From NCBI GenBank assembly GCA_033782935.1, contig JAWQEG010001314.1, positions 1,116,001-1,180,000 of the forward strand: a DNA stretch of 64,000 nt, written 5' to 3'. The DNA comes from Petrolisthes cinctipes (lineage: Eukaryota; Arthropoda; Malacostraca; Decapoda; Porcellanidae). Below, one piece after another: positions 52,886 to 62,054 of the stretch; within the stretch, counting starts at the first letter, position 1; each line of letters begins with the position of its first letter. The position numbers and the translations under genes were made by a program. The notes beneath the pieces are model-generated. The model was not told where the DNA came from. It saw only the letters and a program-made list of their open reading frames with translations, and made no database searches.

Positions 52886-55800
52886 CACCGTTCAAGGTCC
52901 TTCAGTGGAATTGCCGTGGCTTGCGTGCTTCTTGGGAGGAACTGCGCGTTCTTCTCTCTAGCTTCTCTCCTGCATGTGTTTCTCTCCAAGAGACAATGCT
53001 TGGGGACTACATTCCTGCCAGTCCTCCAGCATACTCTGCATTTTATTCCAATTCATTTGAAGGGCAGGGTCATCATGGTGGCTCTGCCATCCTAGTTCGC
53101 CGAGATATTCCATGCACGAGCCTGGAGCTTGACACTCCGCTCCAGGCTGTTGCAGTTAAGGTTTTTATGGACACTGTATGCAGTCTATACCTTCCTCCCA
53201 GTGTTACAGTTGAGAGGGGTGATCTCAACCATCTTGTACGGGACCTTCCATCTCCCTTTATTTTATTGGGTGATTTTAATGGTCGTCATCCTCTGTGGGG
53301 TGACAGTTCGGTCAACCCCAGGGGTGTTTTATTGGCTTCTTTTATTGAGGATGAGGGATTAGGGGTTTTAAATACGGGAGATGTGACACATTATAATAGC
53401 CCTACTGGGACTTTTACCGCCATTGACATTTCCCTTTGCTCACCCAGTGCTCTGTTGGATTTTACTTGGAGAGTGTTGCCTGACTTATATGGCAGTGACC
53501 ATTTCCCTATACTTTTAGAAGGTAACAGGTACGAACCACAGTCTCGTCTTCCTAGGTGGAAATTAGAGAAGGCTGACTGGCAGTTTTTTAGAGAGCTAGC
53601 TTCTTCGGTCTCTTTTGTAGCCGATTTCGGTAGCTCTGACGAGGCTGTAACATATTTCACTGATATGCTCCACTCTGCTGCTCTCAACTCTATCCCTAGA
53701 ACTTCTGGCTACTTTCCCAAACGTCCTGTCCCTTGGTGGTCACCAGTCTGCACCACTGCTGTGCGGGAGAAGCGCGCTGCTTTCTCTCGCCTTCGTCGCA
53801 ATCGTGGGGACCCAACTCTTTTAGAGGACTTCCGACGGGCAAGGGCTCGGGCTAGACGAGTTTTAAAAGAGGCCCGAAATGCATCTTGGAAGGCCTATGT
53901 GTCTTCAATTAATACTAAAACTCCACTCACCCAAGTGTTCAGAAGAGTCTGTAAGATGGCGGGGAAGTTTTCTCCTAGTTCTCCACCTGTACTTAAGGTC
54001 AATGGAATTAAGATCATGGATGGTTTGACAGTGGCCAATACCATGGCGGAGGCTTTTGCAAAAGTCTCCAGCCGTGACTCTCGACCTCTGGCTGTCAGGC
54101 ATGAGTTAAGAGTCAAGGAGCGTACTGTCCTGGATTTCTCAGGGAACGAGAATGAAAGTTATAACCATATATTCACCCTGAGAGACCTGCATTCTGCTCT
54201 CTCTCTCTCTGCGGCGACACTTCTCCTGGGCCAGACAACATCCCATATGCAATGTTACGACACTTGGGTGAGGAAGCGATCTCATTTCTTTTAGCTTTAT
54301 ATAACAGAATCTGGCTGGAGGGTGTCTTCCTTCTGGGTGCAGGGTTGCTACCATCCTTCCTTTTCTCAAGCCGGGCAAGGACTCTGGTGTTGCCCTCAAT
54401 TATCGACCAATTGCCTTGACCTCCTGTCTCTGTAAACTATTTGAAAAGATGGTGAATGTCAGACTGGTATACTTCTTAGAACGGGGTGATTTTCTGTCTC
54501 CGTCCCAGTCTGGCTTTCGTAAATACCGTTCCACTACAGATGCTCTGGTCAGGTTGGAAGCTGCTGCATGTGAGGCTTCTGCACGACATCAACACCTTGT
54601 CTGTGTATTCTTTGATTTAGAGAAAGCCTATGACACTACATGGCAATAAGGCATCCTGCAGCAACTCCATTTATATGGCCTGCGGGGTCGCCTTCCACGC
54701 TTTCTTAAGGAGTTTCTCAGTGGTCGCAGTTTTTCTGTGAGGGTTGGTACAACCCACTCAGCATCTGTTGCACAGGAGGAGAGCGTCCCCCAGGGAAGCG
54801 TCCTCAGTGTCACATTGTTTGCAGTAGCAATTAATGCCATTGCCTCATCCCTTCCAGACGGTATAGCTAACTCGATGTACGTTGACGACCTAGCAGTCTG
54901 GTTTGCTGCTTCCCGTATGTCAGTGGCGGAGCGGCGCATGCAGCTTGCCCTTGACAGGGTGTCACATTGGACTGATTCTCATGGGTTTCGATTTTCTCCT
55001 TCCAAGACAGTTGCTATGCACTTCTGCCGCATCCGAGGCATCCACCCGGATCCGGACTTATTCATGTATGGTCATCGGATACGATGTGTCGAGGAGACTC
55101 GCTTTTTGGGTCTCCTTTTAGACAAACGTTTGACTTGGGTTCCCCACTTACGTACACTTAAGGTCTCTTGCCTCAAGGCTCTTAACCTGTTGAGGGTCCT
55201 GAGCCATACATCCTGGGGGGCTGATCGGGCCACCCTCCTCTGCCTATACCATGTTGTTATTAGGTCAAAACTCGACTATGGGTGTGAGGTGTACTCTTCT
55301 GCCACCGATGCCCGTCTCAGAGTTTTAGACCCTGTTCATCATGCTGGAGTACGTCTGGCGACCGGAGCCTTCAGGTCGTCCCAAATCCCCAGTCTCCTGG
55401 TGGACGCTAATGAGCCACCTCTTGATCTCCGTCGCCAGTCCTTGATGGTTCGTTGTTGGCATCGATTACATCGACTTCCTGACACCCTACCTTGCTTGGC
55501 GGTGTCATCTGATATCATGTCTCAGTACTACCTTTTACATTCTCGTGCACCATGGCCCTTTGGCTTCCGGGTCAGAAAGGCTATGGAGGAGATGACTTTC
55601 AGATTTGTCCTGTGAGGGTCCCCAGGGTGGCTCCATGGCTTCTTCCAGAAGTTTTCCTCTGCACCTGCTTTACAGACAAGAAGGAATTTCTTCCTCCTCC
55701 AGTGGCTCGTTCCCTCTTTTTAGAACATGCCTTCACTCACAGGGAATCCCTCCCTGTGTATACTGATGGGTCAAAGTCTGATGCTGGAGTTGGCTTTGGA

Positions 55801-56586
55801 GTTGTCTTTCCTGACTTTTGCCGTGGAGGCAGGCTCCTTTCTGTCATGTCCATTTTTACTGCGGAGCTCTCGGCCATTTTATATGCCCTCCAAGTGATTT
55901 TTACTCTCCCTCAGCCTTCGTTTACTATTTTTAGCGATTCCTGTAGTGCCTTGCAGGCCTTGTGCAATTTTAACTCTACCCATCCCCTGGTGTTGGCCAT
56001 TCTTGAGTGGCTTGTCCTCCTGGGTCGTCGTGGCCGCAAAGTCACTTTTTGTTGGGTCCCGGCCCATGTGGGTGTTGATGGGAATGAGCGGGCTAACGCC
56101 CTGGCTAAGGCTGTGGTCTCCAATTCCCGGCCTCCTGCCAGGTGTCATCCTGTTCCTGCAGTGGACCTTCGACCCTACATAGATGCTACCGTTCGTTCCT
56201 GCTGGCAGGACAGATGGGATGCCATCAGGGCTAACAAGCTCCGTGACATCCGCCAGCACCTTGGATTGTGGAGCTACAGTGGCCTGTCCCGCCGGTGGGA
56301 GACGGCTCTTGTCCGTCTCCGCATTGGCCACACATTATTGACTCATGGCTTTTTAATGGAGAGGGCTCACCCTCCCTACTGTGATGATTGTCTGGTCCCT
56401 TTGACAGTACGGCATCTTATTGTCGGGTGTCCCAGCCTTGGGGACCTTCGTCGTAGGCACTTCTCCGAGTACCGGAAGGGTGACGGTTCTTACAGTCTCT
56501 TCCAGGTGCTCGGGGAGGAGGCTTGTTGTGTGGCAGGGAACACCCTCTCCTATGTGGAGGAGGCTGGCCTTCTCCACAAATTGTGA
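52858..56586 (+). pseudogene. Retrotransposon ORF2: endonuclease-reverse transcriptase-RNase H polyprotein, disrupted
   Basis: An intact copy would nick target DNA and reverse transcribe the element RNA onto it. The endonuclease runs from LQWNCRG (52900) through LQET, GDFNGRHPLWGD (53269) and GSDHFP (53491). The RT has FFDLEKAYD (motif A, 54608), VPQGS and the catalytic YVDD (54878-54889). The RNase H acidic residues are at 55765 (YTDGS), 55864 (TAELS), 55936 (FSDS) and 56077 (GVDGNE). A C-x2-C-x7-H-x4-C motif spans 56380-56430. Breaks: a frame change in the CT run near 54200-54211, another near 54328, a TAA at 54647-54649 (probably a former tyrosine codon before GIL), and a frame change near 55560-55610. 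There is no ATG at the start. The frame opens at 52858 and overlaps the ORF1 end by 28 bp in the -1 frame. Confidence 0.9.
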
Positions 56587-56893
56587 ATTTTATTGTATTT
56601 ATGGCTATTAATTTTTAGGTAGTTAAAGTTTAATGTTTCTTTCGTTAATATTTCAATTCTTGTATATATCTAACTTAAATAGGTTATTTCATTAATATAT
56701 GATCTTTTGGAAGACGTGGGTTTTATTCATGCTGCTTCTCCCTTTTGAGGTAGTAAAAATTATTTAATTTTTGTACATATTTTATTAATGATGTAGATGA
56801 CCTTTATATGTTGGGCGGTATATGACCATTGTTGTTGCGCTGCCAGATGCCTAATGGCATCAATAAATCAATCAATCAATCAATCAATCAATC
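56587..56893 (+). other. Retrotransposon 3' UTR, poly(A)-signal-like AATAAA and (AATC)n tail
   Basis: AT-rich sequence follows the RNase H stop. It ends in a tail block reading tatatgaccattgttgttgcg, then ctaatggcatc, AATAAA (56862-56867) and about seven AATC copies. The same tail block is recognisable at 61504-61551 (+) and at 62061-62110 (-). It is therefore probably the RT recognition region of this LINE family. Confidence 0.8.
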
Positions 56894-56960
56894 CTCTACA
56901 CCGACATCAACAATGCCATGGTCTAGGACGTTCTGTGCATTTTATCAATTCAGAACCCAT

Positions 56961-57160
56961 ACTCTAAGAGTCTAAGAGATTGTTGGAGAAAACCACCGAG
57001 GGAACATTGCTTTGATTGCTTGCGTTGTGGTTGTCGTCGAGGTAATACCACTTGTCCGGGAAAGCCCATTTGTCCTCCTGCTCATCAATCAAATCAAAGC
57101 CCATCTGTCCTCCTGCTCATCAATCAAATCAAAGCCCATCTGTCCTCCTGCTCATCAATC
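56961..57160 (+). pseudogene. Possible LTR-retrotransposon gag zinc-knuckle remnant
   Basis: One frame reads KSLRDCWRKPPREHC followed by FDCLRCGCRRGNTTC, a Cys-rich cluster starting at 57008. It resembles a decayed gag nucleocapsid knuckle, but the expected histidine is not in place. It runs into the 35-bp tandem repeat and stops soon after. The support is its position about 260 bp before a retropepsin-like segment. On its own it would be too weak to call. Confidence 0.4.
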
Positions 57161-57167
57161 AAATCAA
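57063..57167 (+). repeat. 35-bp tandem repeat, three copies
   Basis: Units start at 57063, 57098 and 57133 and read agcccatctgtcctcctgct then catcaatcaaatcaa. The first copy differs by one base (catttg against catctg). Because 35 is not a multiple of three, each copy shifts the reading frame of any coding sequence across it, which fits a decayed host sequence. Confidence 0.92.
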
Positions 57168-57300
57168 AACCTTAAAAGCCCGAGTAATACTAGACAATCA
57201 AATTCACCAGTTGGGATGATCGAAGGAGTTGTCACCAATCCTCCTCAATGACTAGACCCGACGAGCCTCACTCCAGTCATACATATAATTGTAAAAGAAA

Positions 57301-57582
57301 GAAATTTGTACTGCAATGCTAGACACCGGAAGTAACGTAACGTTAATAAGGAAAAGCACTACGAGTAGATTGGGTCTCACTATGGATAAGTCTAAATGTT
57401 TAATACAACTAGCAGGAATCACTGGACAACCTTTGAGAGTTCTGGGAATGGTGCATATATGTGGTGTTTTTGTTGTCCAAGCGTCAGCATGGGGTGCCAA
57501 GCGGGCTTGGAGCAAGCACTATCTGACGACAAAAACAGACCAGATACGTGGAGCCGAAGAACTGGCTTGCCGAAGGTGCTGA
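57301..57582 (+). pseudogene. Retropepsin-like (retrotransposon aspartyl protease) remnant
   Basis: The translation around 57316 reads EICTAMLDTGSNVTLI, then LAGITGQPLRVLG. The LDTGS active-site motif, the following hydrophobic strand and the later G-x-T-G-x-P loop are typical of aspartyl proteases of Gypsy/BEL-type LTR retrotransposons, which cleave the gag-pol polyprotein. Upstream the frame meets stops within about 20 bp, and the expected RT does not follow, so only a fragment remains. The 57316 ATG is a conserved-region methionine, not a real start. No LTRs were recognised in the flanks. Confidence 0.65.
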
Positions 57583-57614
57583 ACCAAAATAATAGCCGAA
57601 AAATTATCATTTGA

Positions 57615-58243
57615 CGGAATCGTCATATCATAGGAAAGCAATAAAAGGGTTAGTATTAGGAATACACTTTGGCAAGATTTAAAATAACCACAGAGAAGGC
57701 CAACTGATCTCCAAATAAAATCATTACAATTATTATATAGGTACCCAACCTCATATCTCGAGTTTAGGTGGAGGGAAAAACAACAACACAAATTGGACAC
57801 TCTTTATTATTACTGAAAACTTGATGGATATTATACCAACCCTCACATGTTGAAATTTCACGGAAATTGCATGGTTAGGTATATGTTAGGTAAAGAATCA
57901 ATTAACTGAGTAACCACATTTTTCTTTAATAATAAATATTATTTACATTTAATAATTATGACCTCTGCAGCAGTGTAAACACTGGTAGAAAATTGTAAGT
58001 AGGCTACTGGTAAAAAATTGCAAGTTTGATTACATATAAATAATCCTTTAAATTTTGTCTTCCATAATAATATGTACAAAAATTATCCAAGCAGCCTATA
58101 CCTCCTTAAATAATACTACAACATCTTATTACATCATAATTTTTGTTTATTTGGCACTGATTGCAAGTTGCATGCACTAATTAAGCCAATTCTAATTATC
58201 TGTCGGCCATATTAATATGCGTCTTCTATTTAAGCCACTCGAT
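57615..58243. other. AT-rich intergenic stretch, nothing recognised
   Basis: I see no convincing gene, RNA or element here. The short open frames have no family features. The sequence is AT-rich with no clear tandem structure. Confidence 0.6.
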
Positions 58244-58327
58244 CAACCCGGGTTGGCAACCTGTGTTGCTCCGAAAAACCCGGGTTGTATGGTATAAATA
58301 GAACACGCCGACCACCAACCCGGGTTG
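58244..58327 (+). promoter_or_regulatory. Three CCCGGG-centred palindromes in the Harbinger gene promoter
   Basis: The 12-bp perfect palindrome caacccgggttg occurs at 58244-58255 and 58316-58327. Its 10-bp core aacccgggtt occurs at 58277-58286. The copies are about 33-39 bp apart and flank the TATA box. The last one lies at the expected transcription start. They may be binding sites for a dimeric regulator or subterminal transposase/Myb-protein sites of the Harbinger element. Neither can be decided from sequence. Confidence 0.7.
58293..58300 (+). promoter_or_regulatory. TATA box for the Harbinger-type gene
   Basis: tataaata lies 62 bp before the ATG at 58355. This predicts transcription starting near 58323-58328 and a 5' UTR of about 30 nt. 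It sits between the second and third palindromes. Confidence 0.65.
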
Positions 58328-58354
58328 ATGTTCCTTTGTTTGTAAACATTGAAG

Positions 58355-58488
58355 ATGACATCACAAGACCCAGCAGAGCAGTTTTTCCCAGTATTGTGCG
58401 CGGCACTCGCAGAATTCGATGATGAATCTAGTGATTCCCTACCTGCACATGTTGGTAGTGTAGTTATGGGCTTCGCAGATATGTCACG
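58355..58488 (+). CDS. PIF/Harbinger (HARBI1-like) nuclease, exon 1
   Basis: The ATG at 58355 opens a 44-codon exon beginning MTSQDPAEQFFPVLCAALAE, continuing through an acidic EFDDESSDS stretch to FADMS, plus two bases of the next codon. The exon ends at a consensus donor (CG|GTAAGG, intron from 58489). The two left-over bases CG join the A at 59378 to make an arginine codon, which leads directly in frame into THEESDRSF of exon 2. A TATA box sits 62 bp upstream. The N-terminal acidic segment has no known function that I can name. The evidence is splice phase and promoter position, so the exon is a well-supported prediction but not proven. Confidence 0.72.
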
Positions 58489-59377
58489 GTAAGGAAAAGT
58501 TGTTTGATACTAGAAAAGGCCTTCACGCTGGACCATAACATTTTTCCACTGTCATCTGTAATCCAGCTTCAACCTCAGGGCATCCAGCTATTTTATTAGT
58601 TCTTTTTTCTGAATGATGGACTGCATCGAGAGAAATGATTTCCCTCTGCATAAATTGAATGATGGAAATCGGGGTGTTTCACATGAAATTAATTAGAATA
58701 GAAGTTGCATTGTGGATACATTTTTCACCTTAAATTACAAAACAAGTGTGAATAAGAATATTTTTAACATACAGTAATGCAATAGATATATCTCTACTCT
58801 GCATAACTTTCATTCAATGCACTTTCAGTCACAAACATAACCATCTTTTTAGGTGACAGGTTTTTGCACCAGAATCAACTTCCAAGATCATTTGTACCAT
58901 GATGTTTCACATACCATGTAATAAGGTAAATTTACAGAAGTACTGAGTTCAATATATTGTATATTTTAGTATCATTACCTACTATTTTGGACCATTCTAA
59001 GACACTTTTCATCTATGATGTTTCTCTCGGAGATGCCCCGTTTTACAAACATAATTTGGAAATTAGTCTGACCTAACCTAACCTAGACCACAGAAGACTA
59101 CCGGGATCTTACCAGGGCAAACTACCGGGACCTAACCTGGGCAAACTACCGGGATATAACCGATGTAAACTATCATAAAGTGACCAGGGAAAATTCCCGG
59201 GACCTAGCCGGGCCTGGCGCGGCCCTAGCCAAGAACGCAGTACTTCTGTAATTATACCTGTAATAAATCAGATCTTGGGTTGGCCAGAACATCCGCTTTT
59301 ACAGTTGTTTGCACTACAGTACCGCCGGAGTGATGTATAGACTACTGTGCTAATGGTGTTTTGCTCCTGTGTTGCAG
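58489..59377 (+). other. Predicted intron of the Harbinger-type gene (889 bp)
   Basis: The donor is GTAAGG at 58489 and the acceptor is tgtgttgcag ending at 59377. The intron is AT-rich and contains a 24-bp minisatellite at 59095-59214. Exon phases agree on both sides (two bases before, one after). Reading through from exon 1 without splicing meets a stop at once (CGG TAA). Confidence 0.72.
59095..59214 (+). repeat. 24-bp minisatellite, ~5 degenerate units
   Basis: Units start at 59095, 59119, 59143, 59167 and 59191. The consensus is close to aaactaccgggacctaacct plus gggc. The fourth and fifth units are more diverged. A matching 24-bp array lies at 63782-63877. Confidence 0.85.
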
Positions 59378-60407
59378 AACACATGAAGAAAGTGATCGTT
59401 CATTTTCTGGAGACTTATTGGCCATGGATGAAAGAATATTCTTCCAGCATCTTCGTGTTACAAAGTATGCATTTCACTATTTGCTGGAGAAGATAACGAA
59501 ATATGATGCTCCATCCAGAGTCCATGGCAAAGAAGAGATTCCTGCCATCAAAAGATTATCGTTAACATTATGGTTTTTAGGAAACAAGACAATATTTCGG
59601 GAAACTGCAGTTCATGTTCAAAGGACAATCAGTGCTGTGCATCGTGTGTTCTATGCAACTATTCTTTTAATATGCCAATTAACAGATCAGATAATTAGTT
59701 GGCCATCAAATGTTGATGAAACTGAAACAGAATTTTATGAAATTGCAAGATTTCCTATTATTGTTGGAGCTATAGATGCAACTCATAAAAAACTTCAGGC
59801 CCCAGAAAAGCAGCAGAAAGATTACTTAGATCGTACAATGACCCACAGTGTCGTGTTGCTCGCAGTGTGTGATGCAAACAAGAAATTTACTCATATATCA
59901 ACAGGATGTCCTGGAAGTATTCATGATCAGCGATGTTTAGACCTCTCCCACAAGTTAAGTTCTGCTTTTAGAAATCCACCTAATGATTCTTTTCCCAGGC
60001 ATGAGTTGCATTTAGCTGGTGACTCAGGATTTAAATTAGAAACAAGTTTAATGATTCCATTCAAAGATCTTGGGCACCTAACAAATAAACAGTCCATATC
60101 CAATAACAAATTATCAAAGTCTAGAGTCGTAATAGAAAATGCTTTTGGTCTATTGAAGGGTAGGTTTCGATGCCTGAAACATCTGGAGGTTGACATAAAC
60201 AATGTGACATCAATTATCGTTGCATGTTGCGTAATTCACAACATAGCTAGTATGTTCCCTGATCGATTCCCCTTGCCTGAAGTGTCTGAGGCTTCTGGTG
60301 AACCACCTGGTGTAGAGTGTCCCATGAAAATCCTTACCAGAGGGCAGCAGAAAAAAAAAATCACAATTGTAATAATTTGCATTAAGAGTCGTCATTCTAA
60401 TGTATAG
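59378..60407 (+). CDS. PIF/Harbinger (HARBI1-like) DDE nuclease, exon 2 (catalytic domain)
   Basis: This exon encodes the catalytic domain of a PIF/Harbinger-type DDE nuclease. These enzymes cut and paste Harbinger elements, and the vertebrate HARBI1 gene is a domesticated relative. Joined to exon 1 the product is about 387 residues, slightly longer than the ~350 usual for HARBI1. After an N-terminal helical part (FFQHLRVTKYAFHYLLEKI) come IVGAIDATH (first Asp, about residue 178 of the spliced protein), PGSIHDQR, LAGDSGF (second Asp, about 260) and RVVIENAFGLLKGRF (Glu, about 298), so the triad looks complete. No stop or frameshift interrupts it. A run of ten A at 60351-60360 lies just before the C-terminus, and the last ~18 residues after GQQKKK look unlike family tails. 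No Harbinger TIRs or Myb/MADF partner gene were found nearby, so element versus domesticated gene is open. Confidence 0.9.
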
Positions 60408-60638
60408 CTCCGGACAGATCAATGGTCCACACCCCATCCATCAGCGACTTGGTTTGGGCCTCGTCGGATCTGGTAACAGTTGCAGGTGGAAGGAGGGGGT
60501 ATGTTAGTGGGAGAGGAGGAGAGAAATGTGGGCGGAGCTATATAAGAAGGTAACGAATGATCAGGTAGAGAGACGTGTGTCAGGAGGAATGAATGAAGCA
60601 TACACTGTGAACGGTATCGAATCACCAATAGTATAAAG

Positions 60639-61072
60639 CAGGGTTCTTTAAACTTTTTCAGTCGTGACTCAGTTTTCACTATGACATCATTCTCGCGACC
60701 CATACAGAAAGATCTTTTACAAATGATCAGAATTATCAACCAAAGAAAATACAAGGCCAGAAACTGAAACGTAATATTTATGATTAAAAGGAATTCTAAC
60801 CAGAATTATAAACACTGCCTCACCTACCCCTCCCTCTCTCTCTCTCTCTCATTCTCTCTCAAGAAGGCTAATATTTGTGCAATGATTTTGTTTTATTGAT
60901 AATTAAATATATGAATATTCGATTATAAAAATACGTTAGGTGGATTCATGTATGAACTTCATATTTATTTTATTGTCACGAACATTATTATTCTATTTTA
61001 TTCATGTATTTATTTTTGTGAGCCTGCGACCCAGTTTGGAGGAATTCGGGACCCGTAGTTTGAAGAATCCTC
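60639..61072. mobile_element. Non-autonomous hAT-type element (434 bp) with 8-bp target duplication
   Basis: The left end is cagggttctttaaact (60639). The right end, read in reverse complement, is gaggattcttcaaact (ending 61072), so the two 16-bp ends agree at 13 of 16 positions. Inside both ends lie related gcgaccca motifs. The flanks are gtataaag (60631-60638) and gtttaaag (61073-61080), an 8-bp target duplication with one mismatch. hAT transposons are known for 8-bp duplications and ends resembling CAGGGTTCT. There is no coding capacity. A CT-rich microsatellite lies at 60834-60860. Confidence 0.75.
60834..60860 (+). repeat. CT microsatellite
   Basis: A run of about eight CT dinucleotides, then attctctctc. 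It is inside the hAT-type element. Confidence 0.9.
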
Positions 61073-61080
61073 GTTTAAAG

Positions 61081-61338
61081 AAGTGCATACTGCATTAACG
61101 TAGGTGGATATAGGAGAGAAGAAATGTGATGATTTGAGGCGAGGGTGAGGGGGAAGAGGGTAAGACAAATGAAGGTGATTAGTTGAAAAGTAATAACAAA
61201 CAAATATAATTAGAATATCTGTTACATTATGTCCTTTAAATAAAGGCACTGTCTTTTGTTCACCATCGTAGTGGGATAGACTACTGAATATATATTATCC
61301 TTTGGATATTAGACAGCTATCCCTGTATTCCTTTTATC
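61081..61338. other. Intergenic stretch, nothing recognised
   Basis: Purine-rich then AT-rich sequence without a recognisable gene or repeat. Confidence 0.5.
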
Positions 61339-61562
61339 CCTCGTGCTTGCCCCGTAGGGGAGTATTGCCTGTAATGATGTGGGCAATACTTTAAGGGTTT
61401 GGGCGCCCCTTCGGCCCCCGCCACTAGCTTATATTTCTTCAACTGTCCCTCCTTTCTTCCTATTTCATTCTTGCTTGCTGTCACACCTCTCTATCACCTT
61501 TTCCTGGTGCTAAATGACCTCGCTGTTGCGCCACCTAATATCAATCCAATTCCTCGTGCTTG
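61339..61562 (+). mobile_element. 5'-truncated LINE 3'-end copy with 11-bp direct repeats
   Basis: The 3' tail atgacctcgctgttgcg, ccacctaatatcaatccaatt (61515-61551) matches the LINE tail at 56820-56893 and the minus-strand copy at 62061-62110. Upstream the sequence holds gccccgtagggg and gcgccccttcggccccc, which I associate from memory with decapod LINE 3' UTRs. Perfect 11-bp direct repeats cctcgtgcttg lie at 61339-61349 and 61552-61562, immediately after the tail. That is what a target duplication from target-primed reverse transcription would look like. The left repeat abuts a motif that may itself belong to the element, so part of the match could be microhomology. Confidence 0.68.
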
Positions 61563-62054
61563 TAGTCCACCCTATTTATCACCTTCTCCCAAGCCCAGCT
61601 GTTTTTTTTTCTTTTTCGGCAGAAGACGGTTTAATTTTCTAACTTTTTTAACAATCATATTTGTCAACAAATTCATTAAGCTATTTACCAGGATTTTTTT
61701 CTTCTAAATATGCATTTCCTTAAAAATAATCGATGTTAAACTTAAATAGGCGCCGCTATATGGCGTTTTCAATAAACTTGGTCTAATTTTATGCATAGGC
61801 TATTATATTACAGTATCTCTCAAGTAACTGGCAACCTTACACATCATCCCTACTGTCTTATCCCTCTCTCGCTTGCCCTTCCCTTCTTTCTTACCGTTTA
61901 TCTTTTCTTTCTCATATTTTTAACCTTCTCATTCGTTCTTAAAAAGTTTTAATGACATAGGCCTTTCTCCCTTATCACTTATAGTCCAATTATATGATTC
62001 GAAAAACTGCGGCTGAGATTATGTTGTTGATCACATTTTAGTTCTCAATATGTA
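61563..62054. other. Intergenic stretch with pyrimidine-rich patches
   Basis: No gene is seen. aggcgccgctatatggcg at 61748-61765 has a weak resemblance to the LINE tail region but is too short to call. Pyrimidine-rich sequence around 61850-61920 is not tandemly repeated. Confidence 0.5.

Larger units (their letters stand above)
51914..56893 (+). mobile_element. Decayed non-LTR retrotransposon (LINE) with EN, RT, RNase H and AATC tail; probably I-like clade
   Basis: The order is: ORF1 C-terminal part, ORF2 (apurinic-type endonuclease, reverse transcriptase, RNase H, C-terminal CCHC motif), a ~300-bp 3' UTR, an AATAAA at 56862-56867 and an (AATC)n tail to 56893. Non-LTR elements of the I group are known to carry an RNase H after the RT and simple-repeat tails, so I favour that group. 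The clade was not tested by phylogeny. The copy cannot encode a working protein: ORF1 has one internal stop, and ORF2 has three frameshifts and one stop. The 5' boundary is uncertain and I could not identify a target duplication. Confidence 0.88.

Noticed and set aside
55879..56331. 150-codon minus-strand open frame
   Set aside because: It is a shadow of the RNase H coding region on the opposite strand.
57316..57582. A stand-alone 88-codon gene starting at the ATG 57316
   Set aside because: The ATG is the methionine before LDTGS inside a retropepsin core. Stops lie just upstream and the C-terminal part drifts, so it is a fragment.
59072..59086. Telomere-like cctaacctaacctag
   Set aside because: Only about three units, merging into the 24-bp minisatellite. 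Too short to be interstitial telomere.
58201..60600. Terminal inverted repeats of a complete Harbinger transposon
   Set aside because: I looked for the reverse complement of the promoter-side palindromes and of nearby sequence downstream of the gene and found none, so no element ends are claimed.
61399..61707. 102-codon plus-strand open frame, rich in Phe, Leu and Pro
   Set aside because: It overlaps the truncated LINE copy and pyrimidine-rich flanks. Composition explains the open frame.
61748..61765. aggcgccgctatatggcg as a further LINE tail copy
   Set aside because: The similarity is short and the conserved core of the tail is missing.
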